Origin: Membranipora membranacea
Taxonomy: Eukaryota > Bryozoa > Gymnolaemata > Cheilostomatida > Membraniporidae
Direction of reading: 5' to 3'
DNA length: 64,000 nt
Assembly: GCA_914767715.1 (NCBI GenBank)
Contig: OU612072.1
Span: 10,104,001-10,168,000 of the forward strand
Shown here piece by piece: positions 37,701 through 50,583 of this stretch; the stretch's first letter is position 1, and each line of letters starts with the position of its first letter. A model generated the notes under the pieces. The model ran no database searches. It had not been told where the DNA came from and saw only the letters and a list, made by a program, of their open reading frames with translations. A program made the position numbers and the translations under genes.

Positions 37701-38900
37701 TTTCTATTAGATGGGACAAATCTTCTTGTCCTCAAAGATATCCAACGATCGGAATCAATAATCAGATGATCTAAAATGAATAAAACTCATTATCACCAGT
37801 TCATATAGAAACCTGCAATTAACAACTTGGAGCAATTATGCATATAACATGGATTACAATATAAGAATCGTAGGTGACAGAAGATTGGAGGATCACCAAC
37901 ATAGCCGGCAGCAATCTCTAATATAATAAGGTGTATCAATCCCTGGTGTAAATCTAGTTACCTATAGGCCCTATGTTGAATCTCTTGTTACACACGCAAC
38001 TCACTCACGCTCAGTAAGTTTGTATGTGGGTGTTACAAGCATACCATCTACCTGTGTATATCATGTTTACATCAACTTACAAAGGAAAGAAGTTGGGAAA
38101 TTGTTTAACAATGACCGGGAGAGAGGTAATTTATATGAATCATTGAGATAAGAAAGCTGGCCTATGATTCTGTCTAATTATTAGCGCTAGCTAGGATGGT
38201 AATACACATGGATGGAATACACACTCCCTGGTTTGACTGATTCTTATTTATTCAATTATTATATTATTATATTATAGTAGATAGCTAGAAAGAATTAATA
38301 AAAATAAAATAGACTGCTATCACTATCAGTCACTGAGTCAGTAGAGTATCAACTTCTAACTTTCCTCCCAGAACTAGAACACTGCATTTGTGCTCATTGA
38401 TTGATAATAAATTCAATTATTGCTCTTAGGTGATTTCCACACAGACCAAGGTGTGATTAATTTACAATCATTCTATCAAAGAAAGCTGAGCTGAAGCTGA
38501 GATATCAAGTCAAAATTGTTAGAGAACTGGCAAAAACTTTAGATGAAACAAGAAAAGCAAACAAAGCAGGGTTTTCCTTCTGCATCAAATGTTTATATCT
38601 GAACTATGACACAACGATAGTGAAAAATCTATTATAGCTCTAAAATATACATTTGACTATGAATTTTCAAAAACAAAGAGAATATTTAGAATTAATATGA
38701 CTTTGCAATAACACAAAGGCATTCGAGTGAAGAATTGTATGATCGAAAAGTACCAATGTAGTGCTCAAGAAATCACCCATTCATGAATTCCGATTGTTTG
38801 AAATATTATTTGTAAGGCAAACTCAATGAGTCCAGTCAAGTTGTTTCGTATAACACGTCAACAATAAAAAAATTTCCTTCTGGAGCAAAATCTAGGCAAA
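37701..38900. other. Divergent intergenic region
   Basis: 1.2 kb between the start codons of the 218-residue gene (-) and LMAN1 (+). It should contain both promoters. AT-rich with ATT repeats near 38255-38275; no clear TATA or other element that I would defend. Confidence 0.5.
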
Positions 38901-41900
38901 ATGTTGAGGCTTCTCCCCATATTACTGGTGATATATGGCTGCCAGGCTCAGCTGCAGAATAAGAGATTTGAATATAAGCATTCTTTCAAGGGACCACACT
39001 TAGTACAGAAAGACAGAACAGTACCATTCTGGACCTATGTTGGAAGTAAGTAGGCAGCCTTGAACTGAACTTGAAAATCTTCTAGTTGTTCTACTAACTG
39101 TTACTAAGACAACAATATACTACTACTAGAACTCCTTGTTTGAACTAATGTTTACACTGTTTTTTTGTTCTGCATATAAATCACATGTACTCATTTTTTC
39201 CTTGTTTTTAATAGTGTTTAATCCAGTTATAAGCGTGGTCCACTTTTGATTCAGTGAGTCACAGTCGTAAGTTATTTAGTTTAGTAATTAAGAAGTCTAT
39301 GATATGTCTAGCTAGTAGTAGAAAGGGAGTAGCAGCTGCAAAAAAATGGAGCTTTATAGTGTGAAAGTCTGATATTTCCATACTTAGCAGTCTTCGACTG
39401 AGAGTAATTTTAGGTGTCAATGAATCTTGAATAGCCTATCTATGCATGTCTGCAGATGTTCAACTCAACTGCATTATGAGAGTGTTTCTCATAGCGGTCA
39501 GCTAGCAAAAGTTGCCCTACTCAAAACCTTTCAAATCTATCAGTCTATAGTAGTTAAATCATTCATGTTTTCTTCTTTTTTATAGATGCCATCGCTAGTG
39601 ATGACTTTGTGAGATTAGCACCATCACTGAAGAGTCAGAGAGGTGAGTCACACAGTCACAACAACTTGAAGAAGTTAGAGAGGTAGCCTAGGCTAACATG
39701 CGAATCGATAACTACTGATGTCCTTCAGTGGTTTGCACAAGCATGCTTTAAAACTCAGTGACACTGTAGTGAACCAGGGTATCCGCCTTTGGACAATGTC
39801 TTTTTATTTTTAACGGTGTGCAATCAAAACATACAGAAACTATCATCAATGGTGGCTTAATGTACTTACTACTGACTGTAGTCTTTGGTAGACCAAAGCT
39901 TGAGTCTATCTGCTGGGGCAATATATCAAGCAAATATTTTTAGTAGGCCTAGGCCTATGGTACTGTCTGTTCCTTCGCCGACTTAAAACTCTTGGTTACA
40001 AAAAATTCAACTCAGTATTTGAAAAACACTTAATGCAGCTGTCATTATCCTCTATGATTTTGTTTCTAGGGTTAATCTGGAATAAGATTGGCACAGAGTT
40101 TGATAATTGGGAGGTGGAGCTTACTTTTAAGATTGCCGGTCGTGGCCGAGTCGGTGCTGATGGACTGGTATGTAGATTGCATTCACTGAAATATTCTTGA
40201 AAGCGGGCCATGGGTTTACAACATGGACATCACATGCTTAGATTTATGCAGGAACACACATATTCTTAGAGTGTAAACTATTGGGTGTGTGTTTATACAT
40301 TTACTATATGTGTGTGACCACTTGGATTGTGTAGGGATGCAGCAGTATTTACCAACAAGCAACTCGGCTTGAATTATTCTTTGTTATGAGACAAGTAAAT
40401 TTGTTTTGACTTGTATTCCACAGCAATCATGTCATTTCCTAAATAATTAATGCAAATAACACCACAAAGTATCTGCTAAGTTGGTGTAGACATACAGTTT
40501 TTTACTGCACATAAAACAGCTGCTGTAATTCTGGTCACTTGATAGAAGATTGGCAAACTAAGCTAAAACTACCGGTCATACTCCCATTGGGATGACTGAG
40601 TGCACTTAAATGCCAATCAATTGTCTAAATAATAGGCTCTAGTTTTGCAACCGTTCCAGGAAAAATAATTGCCATCTATAACGATTGTCAACTGTGTAGG
40701 ATATTTGACGTGTCATTTCCCCATAAGCTCAGTGACTGTGAATGTTTCATGCTGGTTTGATCGCTTGAGGCATTGAGTAACAATGACACGATTGCATCTG
40801 GTGAAGTTCTCATGCGTAATGCTCAATGGATTCATATAGTTTACATCTAGAAAGATAACAATCTAAATGAATTTACTTTGGTAAATATAGGCATATGGCT
40901 AGTACTGTTAGTAATGGAACAAAATTTGGTCTGGGCCTAAGGCTATCGGGGATGATAAAAATTCAAGGTGGATGCTATGAAGGCCTGTTGAATGATCTCT
41001 TTTGGTTGACCAAACATCGCTAAATATATCAATTCTAATGCTTTTTTTATGATTATATGCAATTTATTTCTCGAAAGTTTGCACAAATCAGCAGAACCCC
41101 CATTACAGTTTGTTGTAGAGCATTTATATATATATATTATTTACAGGCATTCTGGTACACTATGGATAATGAAGGACTGACAGGTCCAGTTTTCGGTTCC
41201 AGAGACAGATGGAACGGACTCGGTGTGTTCTTTGACTCATTCGATAATGACGCTCAGGTAGGCTCATCAATTTCTCTGACTCTGACGTAGTTTTATATTT
41301 TGATTAATAATTTGGAGTTTATCAATAACACCCAGACAAACTGACCATCTGATTGTTTGTCTCTGTGTGAAGGACACCAGCGTTGTGGATTTTATGTGCT
41401 CTTACTCTGACTGGTTTTCTGGTAATAAAATCCCATTATCAACCCGATCCCGAACAGCAGTGGGTATGAGGTGGAATGTGGTTAATTATAGAATGCACTT
41501 ACCAGCACACAGGGCAAAGCTTGAACAGAGTTAACCATAGTATAGACACTATGTGTGATCCTACCATGGGAAATGCTCAATATTTCATTGCGAGAAGGTT
41601 GCAGATAGCTACAACTTGAGTTAAATTACACCAATTGTGGAACCGAAGCATAAGGAGTTTAAAGCACAGTGACAGTGGCTGCAAATAGCACCAAATTAAA
41701 TTAGTTGCTGGATTTAAACTGTAGTAATCAGTGTTGATGCAGCTCTGCTTATAAATATGCGATATTATTAACTTAACACTATGCTGTTTTGTGTGCAGAC
41801 CTGTTCATAGCTGCCCACAGGTGCGGGTGGGGTATCCTCCCACCCTTACTAGCCTCCCCATCTCCGTTATAGTAAGTCTAACACTGTACATTCATATTTC

Positions 41901-44900
41901 AAACACAGAATGAGGTGACTTATTTATGTAGTGTTGTTGTTTCAGAGTTGCCCACCCCTTGTCTATCTTATTATTTCCTTTTTACACATCTCACAGTTTT
42001 GTGACCAGTCCTTGCGTTTGCACTGGCGATATCACCTTCACAGGTTATTTTATGCGAATAATTAATGCTTATTTGCTTCTACTGCAGTTTCCAAGCTAGC
42101 AATATAATGTTTCATATTCCATTGTTTTGTTTGAGGTTGTCTGAGGGAACTTGTTATTGTTGAAGTTCGTGGGGATTGAGATTTTATTACTGTAAATAAC
42201 AGTTAATTTAGTGTCCTAGTCCTATGATTTTTAAACGACTTAGTAGTTTTTTTATAACCTGTTGTAGAAACTTGACTGCATTTTGAACAAGAAGATTTTT
42301 GCATTCTAGAAAAAAAATTGATGTTGACTGATCTGGCTAGAATTGAGAGAAAAACTTCTGGCTATGGCTGGTTAAAAGAAATTTTGGCTTTACCTGGGTG
42401 AAAATTATTCCCAGTTACTAGAATTTAGTTTTCAGTTGGTGTTTACCTTTTGTTATTGCTTGCTGTAGAACAATAACCCATACATCAGCGCTCAGGTGAA
42501 CGATGGAACTCGTAACTTTGACCATCAGACCGACGGGAGTCAGCACGCTCTGGGAGGATGTATGAGAGACTACAGAAATAAACCTTACCCTGTCAAAGCT
42601 AAAATCAGATACGAGAAGAACGTCCTCACGGTGAGTTAACATATTTTTCATTAGGTCTATTATTCTCTGGAGTTATGCTCACCTAGTTAGAGGGATTTAC
42701 AATATTGTTGAGTGGTTGCAGGATGCCAACTCCCTTACCAGATTTTGTCATATTGAATTCTGCTAACGCTGTGCAGTGTGTTTACTAGGCTCCTAGTTGC
42801 CACAAAGTTGGGTGTCCATCAATATCATCTGGGTTTATTTCCGGGTTCCTATAGTACCATAATTTGTATGCCTCCTAAACAGAAGGCATGCTGATTTGGT
42901 TTTGACCATAACCGCTGCTATGGAATGAAATGATTTGCTTGCTACCGAAGTCCCTGAATCTATTTCAACTCTTAAAATCAACAATAAACATTTTGGTTTC
43001 AATAATTTGTTGCCGATAAGGAAATTCAGTGTTTCAAGCGCACAGGCAAATCAGACTTCAATATCGTAAAACTCAGCTGAATGAATTCAAATGATTTAAA
43101 TGGAATAAAATAAACTGAAATTATTGCTATTAGGTATCAACAAACCTGGGTCTGTCCCGTAACACAGGCCAGGATGATGATGGATGGTATGAGCCGTGCT
43201 TTGTAGCTCACAATGTAATCCTTCAAAGGGGTGGACACTTTGTCGTGTCTGCTGCTACAGGGGGCATTGCAGGTAAAGTTCTCGTCTTCCGTTCCCTTTA
43301 TACCCTGGGATAATGTTACAATCTTACTCATACGTTGGTTGGAACAAAAAAAAAATAGTTTTGTGGAAGGATTATTGTCTTTTCATAAGATATAATTGCA
43401 AGGTGCTCAAAAGGTTATCATGACGCTTCCCTCAAACCTTTAGTGGCATTCGGTGAAACAGGGTGTCCAAGGTTGATTTTGATGTCTTAGTGAAGCCAAC
43501 CAATTTGCTACTCATAGCAGTCTCAAATACGTTGAGATTGCTTGAACCATATTGGCTGATCACAAAGACTGTCTTGCTTTTCTTCTCATTTCCCCTATAT
43601 TTTTCTACCCTATCCTGTAAATATACTATATAGGTATACACCTACGCCGCAATGGGAGCCAACCGCCGCTCTGTGGATCTTAAAGATGTCGATCTGGCAC
43701 AAATGTATGAGCCCTGTATGGTGGTTCCAAACTTGATTTTACCCCGCGGCGGTCATTTTGGGGTGTCCGCCTCTACCTGCCCTCATGTTATACCAGGTAT
43801 AAATACACAACTAAACAAACACACTGAGGCCACGGCTAGCATGGATACTGCACCAACTCACGGGACATTATAATGATTCATAACACGGACACTTTACACA
43901 CTATGGGAGGAACTTTTAGGATTGTCTGCTCCGCTCTGCTCCTACAAACATAAACAATAATGGATCACTACGACTAGCTGTATCAAACAAGTGTTCACAG
44001 TTAAAAATGGGGAAGTAGGTGTGATAGAATGTAACGCTACCGTGCTCTTCTTCGAGTCTAGATAATTTGTTTTATTGGCCCTAACGTGCAGATATTCAAA
44101 CTCAAGGAACATTGTTAATTCCCATCCTGTTTGTTTGTGCTTGTATGTGCTCCACTATCACATAATTTAACCCGGTGTTGTGGTTGGTGTTTGTAGCTGT
44201 TTATACACCAAGGTCTTACTTCCACCTACACTGACGATACTTATGAGCTTTGCCTCAGGGCTGAGGGAGTTAACCTGGTGAAGGGGGGTCATTTCGGTGT
44301 ATCCGCCGCTACTGGTGGACTGGCAGGTATGTCTGGTAACAGCACAGGGGCGTAGTATAAACCAACTTTATCACTCATCCGGGGGTGTTCATCAATGCAA
44401 ACTCTACTTTTTTTCATCTTTTTCTGTTTGTCTGAATCATATCGTAGACATCCTTAATTGCACAATGAAGAAGGTATGAATGCAATTTATTGCACTTCAG
44501 TTCATGTCTTTAGTTTTTTGTATTGTGTGATTTTTTTTCTCTTTTAACCTAGATGATTTTTATTTTTTTTTCAGCTCATTTAATCAATTTCATAAAACCA
44601 AAATTGGAGGTTTATCAAAATCTATTCTCCTTCCCAGTATCAACAACCACACTTTCAGTAATGATGTTGTTTTTGATTTTACAGATGATCATGATATTCT
44701 GGGATTCTCTGCACACAGTATAAGATCTGAGGAAGAAATGGTATGTACCTGTTGTGGAGTTTTTAATGAACTTGGGGACTTACATGACTTGCAAACTTAT
44801 TATATCAGTGTATCGCTAGTTTCACTTATATATTCTTTTGGGGTGTTTTAATTGAGCTTTTGGTTCCTCAAGATTTTCGAAATGTTTCTTGTTGTTGTCA

Positions 44901-47842
44901 CTCAGAAGTCATGCCATGAAATTTGTATTTAAATCAATTTCACTGGTTCTAAAAGGAAAATTAATTGGAAGTGAGATGAATTCTCTGATTGCAGCGGTGG
45001 CTTGCTAATTTAGATAAAGATATCCTTAGGCAAGTAAAGAGTTGCTTCTAAATTAACCAACAACGATTTTGCATGTTCTGACTAACTCTGTTATAATGGC
45101 TTTGTTAACTTTGTAAATTGTGAGGAATTTGCATAACTTTGTGTTGCAGGCAACATATCAAAGGTTTATAAAATACGAACGCCTCAACAATTACCGTGTG
45201 ATATGGAGGCGAACTCTGCCATAACTGCAACTACCCAGCCCTTCTGGTATTCTTCTTGTGTAAATTTAGTAAAGACAATAATTCATTTCAATATTTGTCA
45301 CAATATTATCATATACCATATTGTTAACCGGTTTTCCTCATTTGTTTACAGAAATCTAAGCAGATAATCGCCGATGATGAGAAAGAGAAACTACAGAAGG
45401 AGTATGAGCAGTACGATAAACAGCTCAACGAGGCTAAGGATGAATATCAGAAAGAGAACCCTGAGGTTAAGGAGCCAGAGAACCAGGAATATGTGAGTGT
45501 ATATTACAGAAACTGAACTTTAATGGATTCAAATTCATTTGATTCTGAATTTGAGCAAATGCATTTAATCGCATCATTTAAAATGGCAATACTTTCCTTT
45601 TCTAAAAGTAGTGTAGCTGTCTAGTTGTGACCACAAGAAAGTAACAAATTTATAGAAGTCAGAACTGCTATCCGACTTGTCAATACCTTGAGTTGAAGCC
45701 TGCAATGAGAATAATTATTATAAGATGTGGTGCTTGACACAATGCAAATGACCAACTGGACACACAAGGTAAAACCTAGATACTCCATCTATGAAAATGA
45801 GGATGGAATAAATTGACTTTTCTTTATACAGCAAGGAGTATAGATAGAATTTATACTTTTTATACCCTCCCATCGGTGATTATTTATAAGGTAACATTTC
45901 TATTTGTAGTTTGACAATGATGTACAGGAGTTACGCATGATATTTGAGGGACAGGATCACATACATCAGGCCATTAACGGTATAAACAGAAGAATTAACG
46001 AGATGTTAGGATTGGCTCAAACGCTCTCCTCGCAAGTCTCTCAAATACAAAATAATCAGGGTGCTGTACAAGTGAGTTATTGTTGTAGTTGTCTCCTCCT
46101 TGATGTTAAGAGCACAACTCCACATTAATGAAACAAAAACTCGATTTGTATTTGTTAACAGACAGGAGAGTATGCTATGGTCATAATACCAGTGATTGTT
46201 GTCGATTGACTCTTGTTGAAAACTTAAAATGCAGTTATCTCTCCAACTCTTAGAAATGGAAAGGTATCTTTATGCTTCACCCGATACCTTCGATGGTTGT
46301 CAAAGTATGTCGCACCTGAATTAATCGTCAACCTTTGTGTGGTTCCTGACTTATGATTTTATTGATGATTACAGGGTGGACAGCCTGCACCCGCCCAACC
46401 AGCAGGAGCTGGTACTCAGTCTAATATACAGAGACATGAGGTAGATCACCTAATCAGATCTAGTAATGATATCACTCTACAAATTAACAATCTCAAGTAA
46501 GTCAAATTATCGGATATAGATAGTTTGAGTTCCTCAGTAAAACAGTTAGGTTGAGATGTTGATGAATGATGATGAATTGAACCTTATTTCCTGTCAATAG
46601 CTGTGAAAGTAAACCAGACAGTGATAACACTAAAAGACTAAGAGCTATAATATGATAAAAATCGCTCTGTATTAAATGTGAGAAAAGAAGTTGAAAATCT
46701 ATCAAGTGCATTTATGATAAAAATGATCTAGTAATGCCTAAACATGTTTGTACTACCAATGAGAGGCTTCTGGCGCCTTTCTAAATAATAGTAGGTTTAA
46801 AGCTAGATCAGAGGCGTAGATCTATAAAGAGCTGTTTTCGGCACTCTTTGAGCCTTTGTTTGAGTATTTCATGTTGTAAGAATACCCTGAGAGTTATTTG
46901 TTACCACCAGAATGAATTTTAAATCATATGTTATAAAGAATAATATTTGATACGATGAGATTTGTCAGTAAATACAAAATTATGAGAAGATTTCGGTAGG
47001 GCCCTTCTTTAAAGTACTCAGTAGCTAGCAATTTGACAATGAATTCCATTTATATTGTAATTCGTTCTCTGTAGTGTTACATGAACAGTTTTCGGTTATC
47101 AGCGCATCATTTAATGTTATTTTTGACAATATTACAGAGCAGCTATGGATACTTTGTCTCGTGAGAGGCGAGACGCTCCAGCAGCTGCTGCACCTTTTGC
47201 AGATAAAAATCAGCAGCATCAGATCGCTGATACTATGGCTGAAGTCAAAACTATAGTTAAACAAATGCAGGCTACGCAGTATGCTAACGGGCAGGTCAGT
47301 ACACGGCCCATAAGTAACACCTGGTCATAGTCTTGTCAGCTGGAGCTATAAACGGCTCATAGCTGAAGATAGTCTGTGATCTAACCAGGGTTCCCTCAGA
47401 GTTCCCTTCCACAGCAAGCGTAGCTTATAAAACCGACCTAACCTCTATGAGAAAATTTTGGTTCTTGCTAATTTCATGACATATGAACAAAGGTGATGAC
47501 CAGTTAATATAGTAATGTTGTCAAATAACATCCTTGACTACTAGTCCATCTCAGGGAGAACTAGTAGCAGCAGGCTGATGTGTGAGGACTTTGAAGGTTC
47601 ATGAATGTTGGAAAAGTGATTCACTTTTGAAGAATTAGAGCTCCACCTTATATTAAACTCACAGTTGATTTTATCTCTCATTACAGCAGGGTGGTGGTGG
47701 TAGAGCTGCCACTGATTGTCCGACTCCTAACTGTGCCTCAGCTACACATCTGATAGGTCTAGCCTGTCTACAAGTATTACTCATAGGACTATACACCCTC
47801 TACACATCGAGAAGGGAGGCCGCTGCCAAGAAATTCTACTAA
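38901..47842 (+). CDS. LMAN1: ERGIC-53 / LMAN1, mannose-binding ER-Golgi cargo receptor
   Basis: Constant exons: 38901-39045, 39586-39642, 40070-40167, 41147-41257, 42469-42630, 44685-44740, 45352-45492, 45910-46071, 46375-46496, 47138-47294, 47687-47842, plus one of three alternatives between 42630 and 44685. The protein is 498-509 residues; vertebrate LMAN1 is about 510. It carries glycoproteins from ER to ERGIC. A signal peptide (MLRLLPILLVIYGCQAQ) precedes the L-type lectin domain (FKGPHLVQKDRTVPFW, GADGLAFWYT, GVFFDSFDNDAQNNNP, FDHQTDG), which keeps the Ca/mannose Asp, Asn and His positions. A coiled-coil stalk, one membrane helix (HLIGLACLQVLLIGLYTLY) and a KKFY tail follow, matching the KKFF ER-exit/retrieval signal. 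The last exon has a tandem acceptor (cagcag) that could drop one Gln. Confidence 0.95.
43134..43272 (+). CDS. LMAN1: LMAN1 alternative lectin exon a
   Basis: 139 bases, phase 0 in and phase 1 out. Reads VSTNLGLSRNTGQDDDGWYE, PCFVAHNVILQ, RGGHFVVSAATGGIA. It aligns with vertebrate LMAN1 residues up to GHFGISAATGGLA. It keeps the cysteine (YEPC) that pairs with the one in GGCMRDY of the previous exon. The mannose-contact GGL is GGI here. Confidence 0.85.
43634..43796 (+). CDS. LMAN1: LMAN1 alternative lectin exon b
   Basis: 163 bases, phase 0 in and phase 1 out. Reads VYTYAAMGANRRSVDLKDVD, LAQMYEPCMVV, PNLILPRGGHFGVSASTCPH, VIP. It is homologous to a and c (YEPC, RGGHFGVSA), but GGL/GGI is replaced by CPHVIP, with an extra cysteine and two more residues. 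The segment before YEPC is longer. Splice sites are tatatag and gtataa. Confidence 0.8.
44197..44326 (+). CDS. LMAN1: LMAN1 alternative lectin exon c
   Basis: 130 bases, phase 0 in and phase 1 out. Reads LFIHQGLTSTYTDDTYELCL, RAEGVNLVKGGHFGVSAATG, GLA. It is the copy closest to vertebrate LMAN1 (YEFC, GHFGISAATGGLADDHD) and keeps the mannose-contact GGL, so it is likely the ancestral form. Confidence 0.85.
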
Positions 47843-50583
47843 ATCAACTACTCAATACAAGACAAAATTAGGAGCCACAAATTTGTTAATAGGTAATAAT
47901 CATGACTGGTTGGACCAAATCTATTTCTGGGACGGTAGGGCAGGGTGCGGGAGTTACCCACAAGGTGTTTTCTGTTATGATTATCGGCTATAACGTCATG
48001 TAAGGTGATAGGTTTGGCTCAGGAATTTCTGTTCACTGTAGCAACTTAAGCAAAAAGAAGATTAATTGTATATTCTTTTTTCGCAAATTTGATCTGATAT
48101 TCGTTTCACGAGAACACAGAGTAAGGATATACCCTTACTCTGTGCTAGAACCTACTTGACACTAGACTAGTAGTATTTTTCTATATGGATAATAATAATG
48201 TTACAATCAATATTACAAACCTTGTACAGAGGTTAGGTTATGACTAAAGGAACTTTGGTGGTGCTCATGTAAATTTTTGCTATTCTTGCGATTCCTTGCG
48301 ATGCTTCTCTCTGCCCAGTGTGAAATACAGTATTGATAGATCTTTGTTTTGTTCAGATTATGTTATGAATAATGTTACTTAAAATATGGAAATATTTGTG
48401 AAAAATGAATTTGATGAGATTTTATTGAAACATTCCCTGTGATTTTTTTAGGTATTAATCGATATTGCAAGATTTACAATTAAAGTAAGGTTATTTCTTG
48501 GACGAGAATCGATAGACATGATTAGATTTTGTGGCAAATCAAAGCAATATCTAATAACTTCATCTCAATAGAAGCATAAATGCAGTTACTACATTCATTC
48601 CCTCGCCCGTGGGGTTGCGCTTGTATTACCGTGTCAATTCCATTTGGTTTTTCATATTATGATAACTGTTAGCGTTTGCAACACCCCTACTTCACCAACC
48701 ATGGGCCTGTTGAATCACTGCTTGTAGAAAAATAAATTACAAATTTGATCAAAAACAAGCTGAAAATGCCGAGCTATTGCATTGGTGAGTTGTAGAATAC
48801 TATGGAAATACTCTCAAATGTGTAAAGAATTGAAATTAGAAAAATAAAAGGATCTAAAGCATAACACATTTATAGCCTTCGATGGTGTCCATGTTGGCAA
48901 TGGAAATGCGCAGTAAAAAAGCGGGAAATTTCGATTGATGATTTTTCCAGGCCTGCAAAAAAGTTTACAATACCAAGGATTTGACAGAAATGATATATAT
49001 ATTAAAATACAGGTTTTGAGCTACATTTTGAGTGGTTATTCATGGTGAGTATCACGTTTTAAAACAGGCCTGTGGAGCTAGTAAGACAGCATGATTCATA
49101 TATAACACAATAGGGAAATAAACAGAGGTATTGTCCCATATACATACTGTGCAGTTAAAAAGTTGACTCACTGAAAAATAAGAATGTATAAATGTAATCT
49201 TGGTTTTGTTAAGTTGCATGTTTTCCTGCTTCCCAGCAGGCCACATGACTCAACGTGACTTAGGTTACAACATATGTACAAACATACATATATTTGTCGT
49301 ATAAATATGCAACAGCTCCGGTTATTGTTTTCATGCGTACCTAGACAGCATGGCTGGCTTGGCTTGTTGATGGTACACAGAAACTAGTTAACTTGCAGAG
49401 AATCATGAGCTATGTCTACAACCTTCATGAAATTACATTAGTGCCGCCTACCTGTGGATCTCTACTAATTTTGCTCAACTTCAAAAATGTGAGGCTTAGA
49501 TTACGTCCATAATTTACCACACCATGTGGGCTATGGTCACATGAATACTGGAGAGTGATTGTGAAACCTTGGTGCTATAAGATTATTCTTCCAATTTCTC
49601 TGACCGAATAAATTTTGGCACCACAAACAAGCACTCAAATAGCAAATGACAACAGCTACATCTAACAAGCATCTTGCCTAGCTGTTCTATTAGTTGCTCC
49701 TGCATCCAATCTGTACAATCATGACACTAATGCAGGTTGGAGTCTGTGATGGCTGTCAACCATACACCTCAGGATAACCTCACTTATTTCAATCAAGATG
49801 AAAACAATTCACTGTCTCGGCCATAGCAGTACCCATTAAGTGCAGTGCATAGTCAAGTGAAATGACATGATTATCCTGGTTGTGTCCGAGTCATCTTCAT
49901 TTCTGATTGAATGTAAGTCGCCAATTATAGTCTTTCAGATTGCATTATGATTGAATTGTAAGGTTAAATTCCAGAAAATATTTAAACCAGAAGCATATCT
50001 GAATGCAGACTTCTGCGTATGAGATACATGGTAGCGTGGCCATTTATTACAGAAAGGTTTAATAAAATATATGTTTAGCATTTAACAATGTTGAGCTGAC
50101 TATATACAATAATGGATTGGAAGAAAAATTGAGCAAAACTAGGGAAAATTTGCTGTTGTAGCAAGGCACAACAGTATCAAAAATATGGTACACATCAACA
50201 ACATGTAAAAGCAGATCTAGCGATTCAGATGATTTAGCACATTCTAAGGGTGAGATTCGGGGAATATTAGCACTACAGGCGATTAGTTGAGGGGCGGGGG
50301 TGAATCTTTTTATGAGCAAAGAATTAAAACTAAACATAAAAATATGACGTTTGTTAGTCGTTACAGCATCTAGACATAATATCAAGCCATTTCATTGCGA
50401 CAACCGTGGCAAGTTAAAGTCTAGGATCATTTCCTAAGTAATCAGCATCACTCAGATTGACTCCAACACTGCGGGGAAGCTCTTAAAAATTGTAGCTAAC
50501 TTTATTACAGGCAATCCATTTCTTGTTGGCAGTTACTAGCTGATGTTTTTTGCACTTTTACTGGTAGCAAGTTCTATCACATT
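47843..50583. other. Convergent intergenic region, LMAN1 3' side
   Basis: LMAN1 3' UTR followed by AT-rich spacer up to the stop codon of the minus-strand 339-residue gene. AATAAA-type hexamers occur (for example near 48729). No gene or repeat family recognised. Confidence 0.5.
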
